Below, in pieces: positions 1 through 14,500 of a stretch of 64,000 nucleotides of DNA. The stretch comes from Balanoglossus misakiensis. Its lineage: Eukaryota > Hemichordata. Both the position numbers and the translations under genes were made by a program. The notes beneath the pieces were generated by a model. The model did no database searches, had not been told where the DNA came from, and worked only from the letters and a program-made list of their open reading frames with translations. The stretch covers positions 6,820,001 through 6,884,000 of the forward strand of contig CM082576.2 in NCBI GenBank assembly GCA_040954595.2, in the 5' to 3' direction. Position 1 is the stretch's first letter. Every line of letters starts with the position of its first letter.

Positions 1-1780
1 GATTTCTGTCTTAGGTACATGTACATGTAGAAGTGTGTATATCAGTTAGAGGTTCAAATTTTGTTCAAAATTCACAGAAAACCTTCGAGCCCATGTGTTA
101 TGTTAATATTGACTAGTTGCAAAAATACATTCCTACAACTAACAGGTCATTTTTTTTAAAGCTCAAACAAAGATGTGTGTTTTGAAGTTATTTTCAGTGG
201 TACACTGTGAAGTACAATATTTGTTTTCTTATTAGAAAAAGAAATATCAGCAGTTATTCATTTCTTTGGAAATGCATTGTCAGTTCTTAGTATTTATTTG
301 CCTTTTCATCAGTCTTGTTTTTTTTTAGATATTTGAAAAGTACATCTTTTCCCCCTTCTTTTGTGTGAGCTGCTTTGGCCAATCATGGAAGTGGCTGTTA
401 TTGCCGTCAGATCAAACACAAGATAAATTCCTGTTCATCAAATGATGTAGTTTTCTCATAACAGTGAACAAGGTTTTGTGAAAGAATGACCTGAGATGGC
501 CAAGTGTACCCTGAGAATGCAAAATAACTCGGTACAGTACAGGAGGACGAAAAATGTACATGATTATTTATATATAGTAACAAACACTTGTGGTGTTGAT
601 CAACACCACTGCTTTAGCGCACACAAAGTATGGGTAGATTCAACTTGTCCTTTCACACATGAAATTTGTTTGAATCACTTTGCAGACAAAAAAAAGATAA
701 GCTGAAGTTGTGACAGTATTAAATATGTTTTAGGGGTGGATGGGGAGGAATTAAAAAACTAACAACCATGATTGGGGCCGGTGTGTTGCATGTTCCACCA
801 ACATTGGTATAAATATATTACATGCTAATCAGAATTTTTTTTAAACTATACATTCTCATATTTTACTCTCTCATTCTTTTTATGTACAGTTTAATGCCAT
901 TTTGAAGTAAACTTTCATTTCTAGTCTTGAAATGTACCGATGTAGTCTATTGTAAAATTATAAGGGAGAACCTTTTGGGGATACAGCAATGATCATGAAT
1001 ATTTTAGTGGGCCTAGCCAATCATGTAGAAAGGTACATGTGTATGTACAGTGATTTTTATAGATCATTTGTCTGATGTTTTAAATAATGTTAATTGAAAA
1101 TAAAATTCAATTTCCCATGGGTAAACCTATTCTGCAGTGTGTTTTGTGGTTCTTTCAGTGTGTGTGTGTGTGTGTGTGTTGAAAACTCAGTACTGTCTCC
1201 AACCAAAACAATGTTTCAATAGACTAAAAGTACATGTACAAACTTATGAAAAGGTGAGAACTATTAAAATTACAATAATAGTTTTTTATGGATTTTAGGA
1301 GTTTTTCCACATCTGTTGCCCATCTAGAAGGCGCCCTCTACGAGAGAGTTCAGTGTCCATTCAAATACCATCGAAAGCGGAGATCTGTATGTAAGCCAAT
1401 CACACATTTCACTTTGATGCCCCTCAAAAACTAGTGTATCACCACAAGTGGTTAAAATTATTTATGGTTCTGCCTAAATTTATACAGTGATTGTATTGTC
1501 GGTCATTTTTAAACCATCTCTTTTTCTGCATACTTTGAAAAGTAGATGGATGTTTCGTATACCACTCATTTTGATATAATTATGTTTTTCAAATTATTAC
1601 AATGTATATTGGAAGTCACTGTTTTCAGTACTAATGTCCTTGAGATCAATGCTTATTTAACTGTGTGTTTGTTTGTTTGTTTGTTTGTTGTTCAAGCTAA
1701 TGTTCGTGTGTATATGTACATTATTAAAATCCAGGGATCGGTAATTGCCCATTTTCCATTTCAGTGATAGCATGGATAGC
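1..1780. other. Non-coding stretch upstream of atlastin
   Basis: I see no convincing coding exon on either strand; the short open frames lack family resemblance and plausible splice context. It holds a probable poly(A) site near 1099, a (TG)n run at 1158-1179, a (TTTG)n run at about 1665-1690 and a TACATGTACATGTA motif near base 20. The stretch before 1120 could be the 3' UTR of a plus-strand gene that begins outside the window; this is inference. Confidence 0.4.
1099..1179 (+). terminator. Candidate poly(A) signal with downstream GT-rich element
   Basis: AATAAA at 1099-1104 is followed 35-75 bases later by GT-rich sequence and a (TG)n run, the usual order of hexamer and downstream element at an animal cleavage site. 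It would end a plus-strand transcript entering from the left edge. No coding sequence of that gene is visible, so the call rests only on the signal. Confidence 0.3.
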
Positions 1781-2095
1781 GTCTAGACACATCGACTACA
1801 CGCTAAATCTCCGTGATCACAACGCCTGCGTGCCCTACTTCTCCGCACGTACACGCAAAACTGGAGCAAGACAGCATAACACGCGCACAGGCTATGGGCG
1901 GGGCCAAGGGCTTCCCTGCACGCGACTGGCGATCGATCAGGTGCGTGTCAAAGGTTAAATCTGACGTCACGTGATAAAATTCAAAGCAATATGGCGGATA
2001 ACGTCGTCGAATGAAGAAATATCCGGAAAAGCGTTTGTCACTGACAGTCATCAGTTCTCTTACAGATAAAAAATAGTTGCCAGTTGAAAAGGTAA
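1780..2095 (+). promoter_or_regulatory. CpG-rich promoter and likely 5' UTR exon of atlastin
   Basis: This block is clearly richer in CpG than the surrounding AT-rich DNA. It contains an ATGGCGG motif near 1990, of the YY1 kind often found just downstream of animal start sites. A plausible 5' UTR exon ends at 2091 in the donor AAAG|GTAAAT, and the first coding exon opens at 2912 behind a TTCACAG acceptor, five bases before the ATG at 2917. Promoter and UTR splice are inferred; no TATA box is evident. Confidence 0.45.
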
Positions 2096-2916
2096 ATAAC
2101 TTACAACTCTGAGGAGATATTTTTGTAATATGAAAACTGAGTAAATGTGTCAAGGCAGAGGTTATCACTTTCGTCACGACTGCCTAGCTACACATCACGT
2201 TCATCGCTCTTGACCGGGGAGTGCGGTGTAATCGTTTTCGTGCTGCGAAATGCTATTCATCAATACATTTGCGTGTAAATGAATGAAACCCCTATTTGTT
2301 TTATTAAACATGCTCGTAAAACTGTTTATCCGGTGCATCTGACCTTCGTAGATTAGTCGCAATCCACGTGGCAGTCCGTGGTGTGACACAGCAGCCGGTA
2401 ACTTCTGCTTCGGACGGGTCGTCCACACGGTCATGTCAAATGTCATGCAGATTAAACACAACGGTAAACAGTTATATTTTGATGTACTGATTATAATTAG
2501 GCGCACTTGTAACCTTTGTAACCCGCATCGCAGAAAAATCAATGAAACGAACACTGACTATATATGTTCATATATCATATGTTGTTTTTTGATAAACGGT
2601 AGATGTACGTGTCATAGGGAATGTTAAATATGGTAGTTTTGGTGTGTGCCAGATGGTATATGATATCCACATATGCTTCTGGAGATTGAACTTGAAGGGG
2701 TACTAAAATGATCCTCACCGTAGTTTTCTGTGAACACGGAATCCGATGTAAAATCATTTGATGATAGTGATCATAACTACACTAAATGTGTGCATATAAA
2801 CATGGGTAACAAGTATGATTTTAAAAATGATTTTAAGTTCGTCAGACTACCTGGTGATTTGCCACCTTGCATCTTCTATAATACATTTTAATCGTTTGCT
2901 TACCTTCACAGGGAAG

Positions 2917-5900
2917 ATGTCAGAGAGGAGGTCAATTCCAGGTCAGGCGGTTCAAATAGTCAACGCTAATGCTGATGACCACACGTTTGAATTGAACGAA
3001 GAAGCCCTCGAGAAGATACTCCTTCAGGATCACATCCGGGACAAGAAAGTTGTTGTCGTTTCCGTTGCCGGGGCTTTCAGAAAAGGGAAATCATTTCTGC
3101 TTGATTTCTTTTTACGTTACCTGCACCGTGATGTAAGTGTTCTTCAGATATTCTGCCTGTCACATGATTCTCGCTTCCTTAATTCAATAGGTTTTGTTTT
3201 ATGCAGGGAGGAGGGAGGGGGGGGGGGGTCAAAGGATAAGTGCATTAGCTGTATTTTATAAAAAGTTGACAACTTATTAGTAAGTTTCGACAGTCTTCAT
3301 GACCCTTGTGACTTATGTTCTGTCATCACAGTAAGCATACAGAACTTTTTTTCAGATGATAAAGTTAATTGTGAACTTCCATTTGTTGATCAACATGGCA
3401 GACGTCTACCATATTGATCTGCCAAATGAGTCGATCTTGCCTACATCAAGATGTGGTGTCTGAGAGTGTTTTAATATTCAGCCTTCAACCCTTGTGAAAT
3501 TCTGTATTGTCCACACTGATATGTACATATGGGAGTTCGGTCAACATGACCTCCACACCACAATGGTGATGTTATCAAGTGCCCACATGGTCACTTGACA
3601 ATGGTGTTCCGCCCATCTGGATTTCTCTGCAGTATAACTACAACTCATAAAAGATTGTTTTTATTGACATCCCTATCAGCTAAGAAGCGAGTTATTTGCA
3701 TCATTGCATGTACTTTTTTTTATTTCAGATGAGAGTGGAAAATTGTCACCGTAAAAGTTAGTATGGAAGGTTGTGTTCAGTACCGGTGCAATGCAATAAC
3801 ATTGATAAACGGTTGTAAAAAAAAACATGGATATGGTCGGTGTGTTAGTTGAGGAAAGTACCTGGTATGGAAGTAGTATTTAAATTTAGCATAACACACA
3901 TCTGTGCCTAGATGTACTGGTATAAATTATATTGTCTACATAATTAAAATAATTGTATATGATCTTATGTGAAAAATTAAAAGGTAAATTTAATATATTC
4001 CTTTGAGTTCTAAATTCCAAAACACAAAAAATTCTGAAGTAGTCTATACATACTGTATGCATTATTTCATTGTGTGAGTATTTCAATATTAACTCGCCTG
4101 ACTGTGCTGTGTTATAATGGTGGTTTACCCTGGGAATACTTCTGTTACCGTACTGTGTAATATTACATTTTGCTGAAAAGTTGAGCTAAACACACCCACA
4201 AAATTAATAGGCTCAGTCGGCATCTTGATCTATATTAATGACAAACCCCTACATGGAGATCATTAAACCAGAAATGAAAAGAAATTTAATTGTGATTAAT
4301 TTTATGAGGGAGAGATTAATATCTGAATGAATGGCCGTCAGCCTGATGATGGAGATAGAACAGGTTATATAACACAGAAGATTCAGTGTTATCTAAAGAG
4401 CTGGTTGATAGCTTTCAAGGTGAGAATGAAAAAAACCAAACAGAGGTAGTTGAACATATGAGAGGAATGTCTATCTAAAAAGTGTGATGACCAAATTGTG
4501 CATGATGGTGTGTGCATGTGATGGAATGTATTCTTAGTATTATCAAGTCTTGTTACTGCAGAGTGCTGTAGACACCCCATGAAGGGTAATCATTGCCCAG
4601 TGTCTGTCATTGCTGTATGAGGTATTTGTACAGGCTACGTGTGGATTGATGTGGCTGTGTGTAGTGGTAATAACCATGGAGAGTTGAGATCAAGCCAATC
4701 ACAGATTTTCAGTGGAGGGCATGCAAAAGAGAGTGTGTCATCTCTTGGTCATGTGACTCACCCTATTGACCACATATGGGCATTTGTAAATGTGTATTCC
4801 TTTAATTCATTTATTTATTTATTTAAAAGAGAAAATGAAAAGTTATAAACCAGTATAGGTTTTACTTCCAACTGCAATTCACGCGACAGATGACATCATA
4901 TTCTATTTCTGAGTTCAATACCTGCGTGGAATCATCCCAATTATGCACATCGTCTGAATCACTCACGGACCTTTGACCTTTGCCTGGCAAGGTCAGATAT
5001 CCAAGTGGCTATCTCCTACAAAGTGTGATTCAGCGTTGCCAAATTAAACTCCCCCTTCCCCCAACGATAACAAATGCACAAATAATTAATGCATGATGAT
5101 GCATGCGTTGGAATTTGATGTAATTTTATCAGAATGTGGGCAATTGGCATGGTGCATTACAGCGGGTTCATCACTCTTGTCACTCATCATATAGTAACTG
5201 TTTATCGTTGTCTGTCTGCTCTCATCACAGTATTTAATGCTCTTCCACGCTTGGCTTGTCTCCTGCAAATAAAACATAAACTATACACCCACCATATGCC
5301 ATCTGCTTCACTTTCATGTTGTATAAAAATGGAATGTAAAAAAGTATACACCTTAAAATTCATGATGTGATCCGTGTATGTATTCACAATTATAACAAAA
5401 GAAGCTCCTGATTTTGTTTACCAAATTTAGTGGATGTGATTTGCATTTGAGAGAATTTTTATTTAGGTTTTTGAAACAAGAAATTTACACATCGTTGAAA
5501 TTTGCTCACAATATTGTCACAACTGAACCAGCTTGTATAAACCCAATGAGAGAGGTTTAATACACAACAAACTCTTGAATGCACTAACAGATGTTCAATA
5601 TTCAGCCGGGAAAATATGTTTTTCTGTTGAAGGAAATAATTGAAATTATGAAATTGTTTGGGCTGGTACCCGGTAATTTGTGTAAAGATGTATGTTTATG
5701 ATTTTTTGAGCCCTGGATCATTGTGTTATTAAAGGCTATGAAGGGAACGCCGTAATATCTATTATTAGCCCACTGAAGACAGCTATAAAATTAAATTCAT
5801 ATGGTCTTGTCAAAGGTCTTGCCCCAGTCTTGGCATTTGTAAATTCTGCTAATGACAGGCCCCAGGTGGATATTACCAGTGGCTGTTGAGTGCCACTGTG

Positions 5901-8900
5901 AGAGCGTAGTTAGTTTAGTTAGGGCAGAATTCGGTAAGTACAATAAATTACTTTACCATCATCGGTTTACAGTAAATCAGGACATAGACTCTTCATGCTG
6001 TCATTGTCACTGGATACATGCTGTGTGACCTCAAAATTCTGCGAAGACAAAATCATCAGACTTCCTTGAACTTCTGGCGTTATCTGCAACACACACAAAG
6101 ATATCGTCCTCTATTGTTATAATCATTGTCATCCGCACGTGATAATGATTATCACTTTATTGTACAATGGAGGAAAATAATGAATAATGTGGAGGTATGA
6201 ATTGAATGTGAGAGATGGCCCTTGTGTATCAAGCACCAGACACAACTGGGTCTATCATAATCCAGTGTCTTGACATTTGAAATCCTTGTATGTAGAGAAG
6301 TTTTTCTGTGTTTTCAAAAAAATCTCTGGCATCTAAACAGACGGATCATGCGCGATTCTCGAAGTTCCAGTTTTTGTGTTGACAGTTTGCAACTTCTGTC
6401 TGTACTAGTCATGTTTCCGTGCATCCAGATCAGAAGATACAGATGATGTCTTCCAATCAAAAAATGTCAGTTTATTTATTAGCTCAAATGGTGACAGACC
6501 AAACAGTGTCATCATCTGTGGCATCCAGTCGACTGATAAATTTTCACTCTTTTTTTTCCATGTTTTTCAGGGACAGGATGGCCAAGACTGGCTGGGAAGA
6601 GATGACGAAGCCTTATTGGGGTTTCCCTGGCAAGGAGGTTCGGAAAGGCACACAACGGGCATATTGATGTGGGATATGCCGTTCCTATGCCGTACTCTCG
6701 ACGGTGAAGAGGTAAATTAGGAACAAGGGTCACAAATTGCAACCTTCTCTGACAGAGGAAAAGAATGAGGAGAGTGGGGGAAATTGCGGTGGAAATTGGC
6801 AGAAATGTACTTTGTGATGTGAATGAGATAAGCCCTCTGCTTTTAATAAGTTTGCACTTTGATTTATTGATTCGCATTCTGTTAGTCAGCTTTAAAATTA
6901 TTATCCCCTGAAGTGCAGTGTGAACCCGTACAAGGGGAAGGGCTCATTAAATATCGCATCACACCAAAACTACATCAACAGTTGCACATAATTGGAATTT
7001 TTAATTCGTGGTGAGAAATATTTGGCTTCATCAAAAATGATGAGGACTTGTCCACGGTAATTGATATGTGACACCATTCTGGTTTGAATCGTTTTCGACC
7101 TTGGCCCATATTTAAAGTTCAGGTTATTTTTGCGTAAACCATTTCTACAGCTGCAGCTCCTTCCTGCCTCGCCATAAATTGACAAGTCAGTTGTTCTAAA
7201 GAAGGTTTGCACACTCTCAGAAAGTCCTCAGCAAGTCCTGGGTGCTGACACAATTCTTGGCAAATGAAAAACGAAATTTAGCCACCAAATGTAATGCAGT
7301 TGTCAATTATCATGAAAAATTGTGAAATTTATGAAGATGCAAACTGCCTCTTCCAAGATTATTGCACAGTTGCTCTTGGAAAAATCAAATGGCATTTAGT
7401 AGCTCAAATATCACTGGAAATTCCTGAAGCTCCTGGAATTCAAATTTCCTGGCTTCACCTTTCACCTGGAAATTTGAGAGGATCATAGCATGTGAACTCT
7501 GCAGGAAATAAATGTGACTTGTGGTGACCCGTTACTTCCTACAGGCCAAGACCAAAATGTTATCTTCGGATATTGGTATGAAAATAACCTGATAGAGCAA
7601 TGATCATATTCACGGTTTATGTAGTCTTAATGACATTCAGATTCTTGTGTTATCATACATCTAACCATTGCTGGAATTATCTCCAGACTCTAAGAATCAT
7701 CACTGTTTGTATCTATGGCAGGTTGCAGTTCTTCTAATGGACACTCAGGGTGCTTTTGATAGCCAATCTACCGTCAAAGACTGCGCCACCGTTTTTGCGC
7801 TAAGTACAATGATCAGTTCAGTTCAGGTAAGCAGCCTGACAGCTTGGAGATCATTTCATCACTGACAGAGACAGTTTCGCAGAACACTGTGAAGTCAATT
7901 ATTGCTGCAAGTGCACTTTTTGGTACATCTTCGTCACATTGTTTAATTCCATGTATAGCTTTTGTATTGGACATATGTGACATAACTGTTTGGCGTTTTC
8001 GAGAATGCTACCATGTAAGATTTTCAACCAGCTAGAATCATGTTCATTTGTTTGTCTTTACTGCAGAATTAAGCCGTTATCTGGTCCACTGTGTTCTATA
8101 TTTTTGTTGAAATGGTTTCTCCATTTGACTGACCACAAGCAGCGTTTTATCAACATACTCTGTGACCTTGAAAAAGCAAATCTGATAATTTTCTGTTTCC
8201 TTATTTCTTGATCATCAGGTATACAACTTGAGTCAAAACATACAGGAAGACGACTTACAACACTTGCAGCTGTTTACAGAGTACGGCAGACTAGCGTTAG
8301 AAGACAGTAATGCCAAACCATTCCAGGTAAGATGTCTCATTAATGTTGTGCCGATTTGAAATTCCCGTATCTTAGCCAGAGCTTGTTTTGTGCAGTGGAA
8401 AGGTTCCCTGACGTATAGGGTCAGTGTGTGGGATTAAAATACCTCATTTGTCATTTGCTCTTTTTTGCAGTCACTTATGTTTTTAGTACGTGATTGGAGT
8501 TTTCCGTACGAAGCAGACTATGGCTTTGAAGGTGGTAGTGCAACACTGGAGAAAAGACTTCAGGTAACAAACACACAAACTTGTTCCCCTTTTCTTTTGG
8601 ATTGGGGTAGGATGAGTGAAAACGGTTGAAAATCAGTGTGAAGACTGCATAGCATAATCTCGTCTGGAAAATAACATTTTGGGCGTATAAAATCACTGGA
8701 AAAACTGAAAAGTGGTGAATTACTTGGAGCATATGGATTTTGCTGTGGCCATTGACCCCCAAATAATGGAACTAAATGAATTCCAATGCTGGTTGTAAAT
8801 GACAATATTTGAATAATGTCATGCTTTTGTGATATTTCAAAGCAAGTATGGGATAAAAGTTCAAAGACCAGACTGTGTTTGTTTCTTTTGTGTCCAAGGA

Positions 8901-11581
8901 TTAAAGAACAAGCCATGTTGCTGAATGAGTGTAGAAGTATGTGTTTGTATTATGCTGTGTTTGTGTATGGCAGTGTTGTCAGCTGTTACATGTGATTGAA
9001 TGTGATTTTACAGTCATATGGTACAATCCAATCAAGTGAATTTTTTTCTGTGTTATATTGAAGCGTATTTGCCAATCTCATAATCAAATGTTATCCTCAT
9101 AGTATGTCTGAGACAATAGGCTACATTGAACAGCAGGTCTTATGCAAGCGTATTGTTATCACTCAGTCATTGTATGTGTACACTTTAATTGTGGTGGACA
9201 CAGTTATGTATGTGCACTCTTGACAACAGCTAATTTTTGGTTTTCCTATGGACAGTCTCCCACCATTCATCTTGTACTTCTACAGAATCTCACATGTGTA
9301 ATCTTGCCAAAACTCACAAGATACACTCTCTTTTTTCAGCTTTCAGACAGGCAGCACGTAGAGTTGCAACAAGTCCGCAAACATATCCGATCCTGCTTCC
9401 AAAAAATAAACTGTTTCCTGCTCCCCCATCCAGGATTAAAAGTTGCCACCAATCCGAAGTTTGATGGCCGTCTATCAGGTTCCATTTCATTACTCTCACT
9501 ACTTTGCAATTTTGGAGTCTGTTGATAAAAGGGCATTGCTTACTTCAGTCTGACTATAGAGGGAGCTGTTTGACCGGTACATGATTGGTCACAATATTGA
9601 TTTCCTTTATGGAACTGTAGATAAGCATGGTAGTCAGACTATTAGAAATGAAGAGAAACAATTCTGGACACACTCTTTCTGTGAAACAAAGTTGTGTGTG
9701 TGATATTCTAAGTGGAGTTTTCATCTGAGCGATGAAACCGGTCACCTTTCTGTTCACTAGAAATATTTTTTATCCTAATTGCATTATTGTTTTTACCCTA
9801 TTAGACATTGATGATGATTTCAAAACGCAGCTGAGGTCTCTCATACCCAACGTGCTCTCGACGGCCAGTCTTGTGGTGAAGGAAATCAACGGAACAAAAG
9901 TTACTGCCAGGGCCCTTGTTGAATACTTCAAGGTAATGTGTCCAGCGCTGATGTCAACTTTAAACAGTTCAGGCGTAATAGATCGAAAATCGTGACCATT
10001 GGACCTTTAAAAATCAGGAGAGCCATTTTCTTACCTGTGGGTAGAGATGATTATACACACAAGTGTGAATACATGTCTGTTTTATTTTTTATAAAATCCA
10101 GGCATACATAAAGATATATCAAGGAGATGAGCTGCCAGAACCGAAGTCTATGCTGCAGGTAACTTCATATAAATATTGTCAAAACTGCTGTGTGTTAAAA
10201 AACACTTATCATTAATATTAGTGGTATTTGGTGTGTGTATGCAAAAATTAGCAAAAACGAGAGGTTGCATAATATGCTTTAATAGATGGCGCTGTTGTAG
10301 CCTGATATACACTGCCTATGAAATGCATGTACATGACATGTACGTGGGTATAAACCTGATATTTCCAGGAGGGGGAGGGATTCACACAGTGATGAGTATA
10401 AAAATTGTTGCTTGGAGATCATTTTTCTAGAGGGAAGTATTCTTTGTTTTTAACATAGAAACTTTCATTTCCACATAGGCAACAGCAGAAGCCAATAATT
10501 TGGCAGCAGTAGCAAATGCAAAAGATACCTACCACAAAGAAATGGAACAGGTCAGTTTTTATTTTTTTATTTTTGAATTCCCTTCCTCATGAGTGATGCT
10601 GTGAATGATTTATAAAAACATGTATCATAAGAGGGAAGAAACAAAGATTTTAAACCTGTGTACTACAATGTACCAAAGCCTCATCTTAATCATTGGCAGC
10701 TAAATGCTATTGTTGGATTCGAACACATCCCTCTAATGCAATCTTAACTGATCTGCCTCACCGACTCCGTCTGTGAATTTTCCAGATCTGTGGCGGTGAC
10801 AAGCCTTACCTGAACCCGCACGACATGGACACGGCCCACGACCGGTGCCGGGAGATCGCCCTCTCCCTCTTCACCAGCATCAAAAAGATGGGCGGCGAGG
10901 AGTTCAGCTCCCAGTACCTGCACAAGCTGGAGGCAGAAATGGAGGAGGTGTACGAGAGCTACTGCAAGAGCAACGACAGCAAGAACATCTTCAACGCGGC
11001 CCGCACGCCCGCCACGCTCTTCTCCCTGATGGTCATCATGTACGTGCTCTCCGGGTTCTTCGGAATCCTGGGCCTCTACTCGCTGGCCAACCTGGCCAAC
11101 ACTATACTGGGGATGGCCCTGGTTGCCCTGGTTACCTGGGCCTACATCAGATACAGCGGTCTGTACAGAGGAGTGGGAATGCACATTGACACAGCGGCAG
11201 ACGTCATATGGAATTCAGTGAGTGTGACTCCATTCTGGTGTTCAGGGTTATGGTGTTTGATTCAACGTTCCTCCGTGTTCACAGAAAACACTGCATGAAC
11301 TTTAGGAACATCTTTATTTTTCTATTGTATCGGTATAAAAGTAAAATGACACATTTAGACAAAGTTGTCATGCCATCATGATCAAGCTCTCAACTGTCCT
11401 TTTGGTTCATAGTGTGTTTTGATGTGCGTTCATCCAACTGGTGTGAATGTCCACAAATTTTAACTCAGCTTTTCTGTTTCTCTGTTTTTTTCAACAGTTT
11501 TTGAAGAATTTTGTGGAAAGACTGATTTACCAGAGTTCAAAACAAGCCTTAAAAAGGAGTCTCGAGAAGAAGGACAAGTGA
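2917..11581 (+). CDS. ATL: Atlastin, dynamin-like GTPase of ER membrane fusion
   Basis: Eleven coding exons: 2917-3132, 6571-6711, 7722-7826, 8219-8326, 8471-8563, 9340-9478, 9805-9932, 10102-10158, 10479-10550, 10786-11217, 11498-11581. They join in frame to 524 residues; vertebrate atlastins have about 540-560. Atlastins tether and fuse ER tubules to form three-way junctions. Visible GTPase motifs are the P-loop GAFRKGKS near residue 52 with its arginine finger, a switch-I threonine in ERHTTGI, DTQG, and the G4 RD in [10 protein letters not shown]. The three-helix-bundle region follows, including [12 protein letters not shown] and [12 protein letters not shown]. Two adjacent hydrophobic segments in exon 10 form the membrane hairpin, and exon 11 supplies a short basic amphipathic tail. 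The ATG at 2917 starts the family-like N-terminus; an in-frame ATG at 2815 lies before the acceptor and is rejected. Exon 6 ends in the poor donor GTTCCA. Single-copy here; which vertebrate paralogue is nearest is not decided. Confidence 0.93.
4657..4806. repeat. Dispersed repeat, copy 1 (atlastin intron 1)
   Basis: This stretch resembles 34303-34466 in the same order: AGTTGAGATC, then a CCAATCACAGATTTTCA-like segment, then a segment ending in CATATGGGCAT and TTGTAAAT, then GTATTCCTTTAA. Divergence is substantial, as expected of an old interspersed element. Coding potential is nil. Confidence 0.5.
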
Positions 11582-14500
11582 TGTATTTGCTTTTGGAGAA
11601 TGACGATGACAGTGGCGATGATAGTCATGACGATGATGATGGATATGATGATTGCTGACACAAGTGAATTGAATCAAGAGATGCTTGGGCTGTGTCTCGC
11701 ACATAATCAGAATAATATTGACGTTGTTCTTTGCCAAAAACTAACTTTCAAAACAGACGGACAGATCGCTTGCTCTGCGGTTTCCTCTGAATTCTGCTGA
11801 ACATATTTTCTACATGAAAAACTTTTCTGTCTCTTTTTCGTAACCTGACAAAGGCCAGTCCTGACTTTTGTGCGTTCAATGCATATGATGTGATATAGAC
11901 ATGCTTTTTGGGAATTAGGACCACAGGGTGCCTGGTAATGCTACTTTGCACTTTTCTTCACTATATGTAACAAAGCCACCTCTGGCCGGAAACTGATGAC
12001 TTCTTACACTCTTTGTGGGGACATGATGCAAGGTCAGATTAACTAAAACAGAAATGTTACACGACAAGGTCTTGTAACAAACTAGATATTCACGGTCGCT
12101 TCGGACATGCATGATTGCTTCTATGCATCATTGTGTAACTACAGGGTTTGCAGTAATTGTTTTCACACACAAATAGAAATTACAAAAAAAACTCTAACTT
12201 GCTTTTAAATGCAAGCATACATTATTTACATTATTTTTCTGTCAGAGGGCACTAGATATTCCCCCTTATACTTGTATATGTAGCTTGTCGTGTAGGCGTC
12301 TATTCTATAAAAGTGGCTCAAACCCACTCACTAAAATGGTGTTCTCTTTTTAATAATATAGTGCTGAATGTGCATAATTAGTCTCTGACCTTATATAATG
12401 TCCTCATGAATGTGTTTTTGTGTCAATGTTAGTATTGTGGTATGGCTTTTTTTTCTTCTTCTTTTGCATTTTACAACATGTTTTCAGATGAGCTATATGT
12501 ATTCCAGTATTAGTGTGATGATGATTTATTATTATTATGGTGTCCATAGTGCCTACAGTTCAAGATTTTAAGAGATCTTGGGTGTGTAATAAGCTCCATT
12601 CCAATTTCACCTATTCTAGAAATAAAAAAAAAATTACAATTTTTCTTGGCTGCCACATCGGGAAAATGTTGAAGTACATCTTAGCAACACCAACACATGA
12701 CAGTGAGGTCATAAAGAGTCATTAACCCTCCATTGGTTAAGGTTAGGTCAAAGGTTACATCAACAACCTGAAAGTTGCAGATAATATGTGATGTAGAAAA
12801 AAATCAATGAACGCAGTCATTTGAAAATGCTCTTGATCACTTTACATCACACAAAATAAGGGGACATAATTCATTCAGAAATGGAGATGGAGATTGTTTG
12901 AGCTGAAGTACAAAATGTGCGTGTTGTGTCTTGGCAATTCAGCAATAAGTATTAGACAATCTGATTGGTTTATCCATAGGTTGTCATGGAAACCTTACCC
13001 GGTGTGAGAGAAAAAAAAAACTCATGACCCAAGCCTACATAAAAAAATGTCTCGGTGGCCTCCGGTACACACAGTGAGCATATCATTTTAAAATTTGGAG
13101 ACTAGTACATTACTGAAATAGTGGGACTTTGAATTGTGGTTGCTTTCTCTCTGTCCGGGAACATGGCCTGCAGTTGCATGCATTTTAGCATTGACTAAAT
13201 TTGACTCTGGGGAAGCATAGTTGAAAAGCACCCATGGTTTTTGCCTGTAGCAAAGCCACGGTTTCATCTAAAATACATGTACATGTATGTAGAATTTTCA
13301 TATCACTTGTGTTTCAATTCATCATTGATGTCGGGTCATTTTGGAATTATTAGATCAAAAAATGTGGTAGATGTATTTATATTGATATTAATGCAATGTA
13401 TAAAGTTTTTTGAATACTACGATTTTCACAATTTTACTACTGTGAATGTAAAAAAAAGGGAAGAAAAATGGTAGAAAAAATAAGTAAGGTGTGTACTTCA
13501 CAACTTTTGTAAAAAATGACAAAAATTTAGCGTGTGATTGAGTTCACACGCACATCGTCTGGTGTTCAGAAATGTCTGGTGAATGTCAATTGTGAATGTC
13601 GTTTCTGTCTTTCATTATATCCCCTATTTCCGGCATATAAGACAAATTTTCTAGATTCAAAATTATGGATCACATTAATGTTCTTTTTTGTTAAATTATT
13701 ATTGATTTTTGCTGTTCGACTGTACAAATTTACTGCAGAGTCTAAATTTTGCATTTGTCATTTTTCTTGTAATGTGTGCGACAGACAAACAAATGAATCT
13801 AGGGATAGCGAGAATTCTTTAGAAATCGAGGTCATGTAAAAAAAAGTGTACATTCTGCACCAAAGTGTGGAATTTGCAAAGAGTCACTGAGGCGCACTTC
13901 ATTCTCATCGGATGAATTCATTGCACATGGATTGTCAGATAGGTAATGGTGTGTAATATATTTGCAGTGTGAAAATTCAATTTTTTTTTTCAAAAGCTCC
14001 TTGAAGGACTTGTTTGTGTTCTCTCTTACAGCAAAATATACGGCATCTTGGGTTTAATCCAAAATTTCATTATTGTATGTACAGGGCATTTTAAACTGGT
14101 ATTTAGAGATGGGTATGGGTTGTTATTGATTAACAAGACTTGAATATCTGGCAGAACAAACAGAGCCTCGCATTTTGGCTTTCTGTAATTACATTACATT
14201 CGCCCGGGTCTGTTCCTTTTTTTTGTCGGCATGTTTCAAATGCCGGCCAATATTACAGCTAGATTAACGCTGATATTTAATTAACTGATCCAGTTATGGT
14301 TAATTACTTGGCATTTGTTTGGTTTTCACTGGGTATGTTTACATTACTTTCACCGCATGTCATCAACATTACTGTAAGTGGTTGGAGTTGGAAATATTAA
14401 AAAAAAGACAATATGAAGAGTTACACAGCATGGTTGTTACTTCTGCGTCATTTCTTTCCCCGGGGGCAATGTCAGGGAAGAATATGTTCCACTGAAAAGA

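Noticed and set aside
10705-10790. Possible tRNA gene on the minus strand (TGTTCGAATCC B-box-like word)
   Set aside because: The presumed T-arm bases do not pair and no acceptor stem or A box is found at the right distance.
10744-11189. Frames of 114-146 codons overlapping atlastin exon 10
   Set aside because: Shadows in other frames or strand of a GC-rich coding exon.
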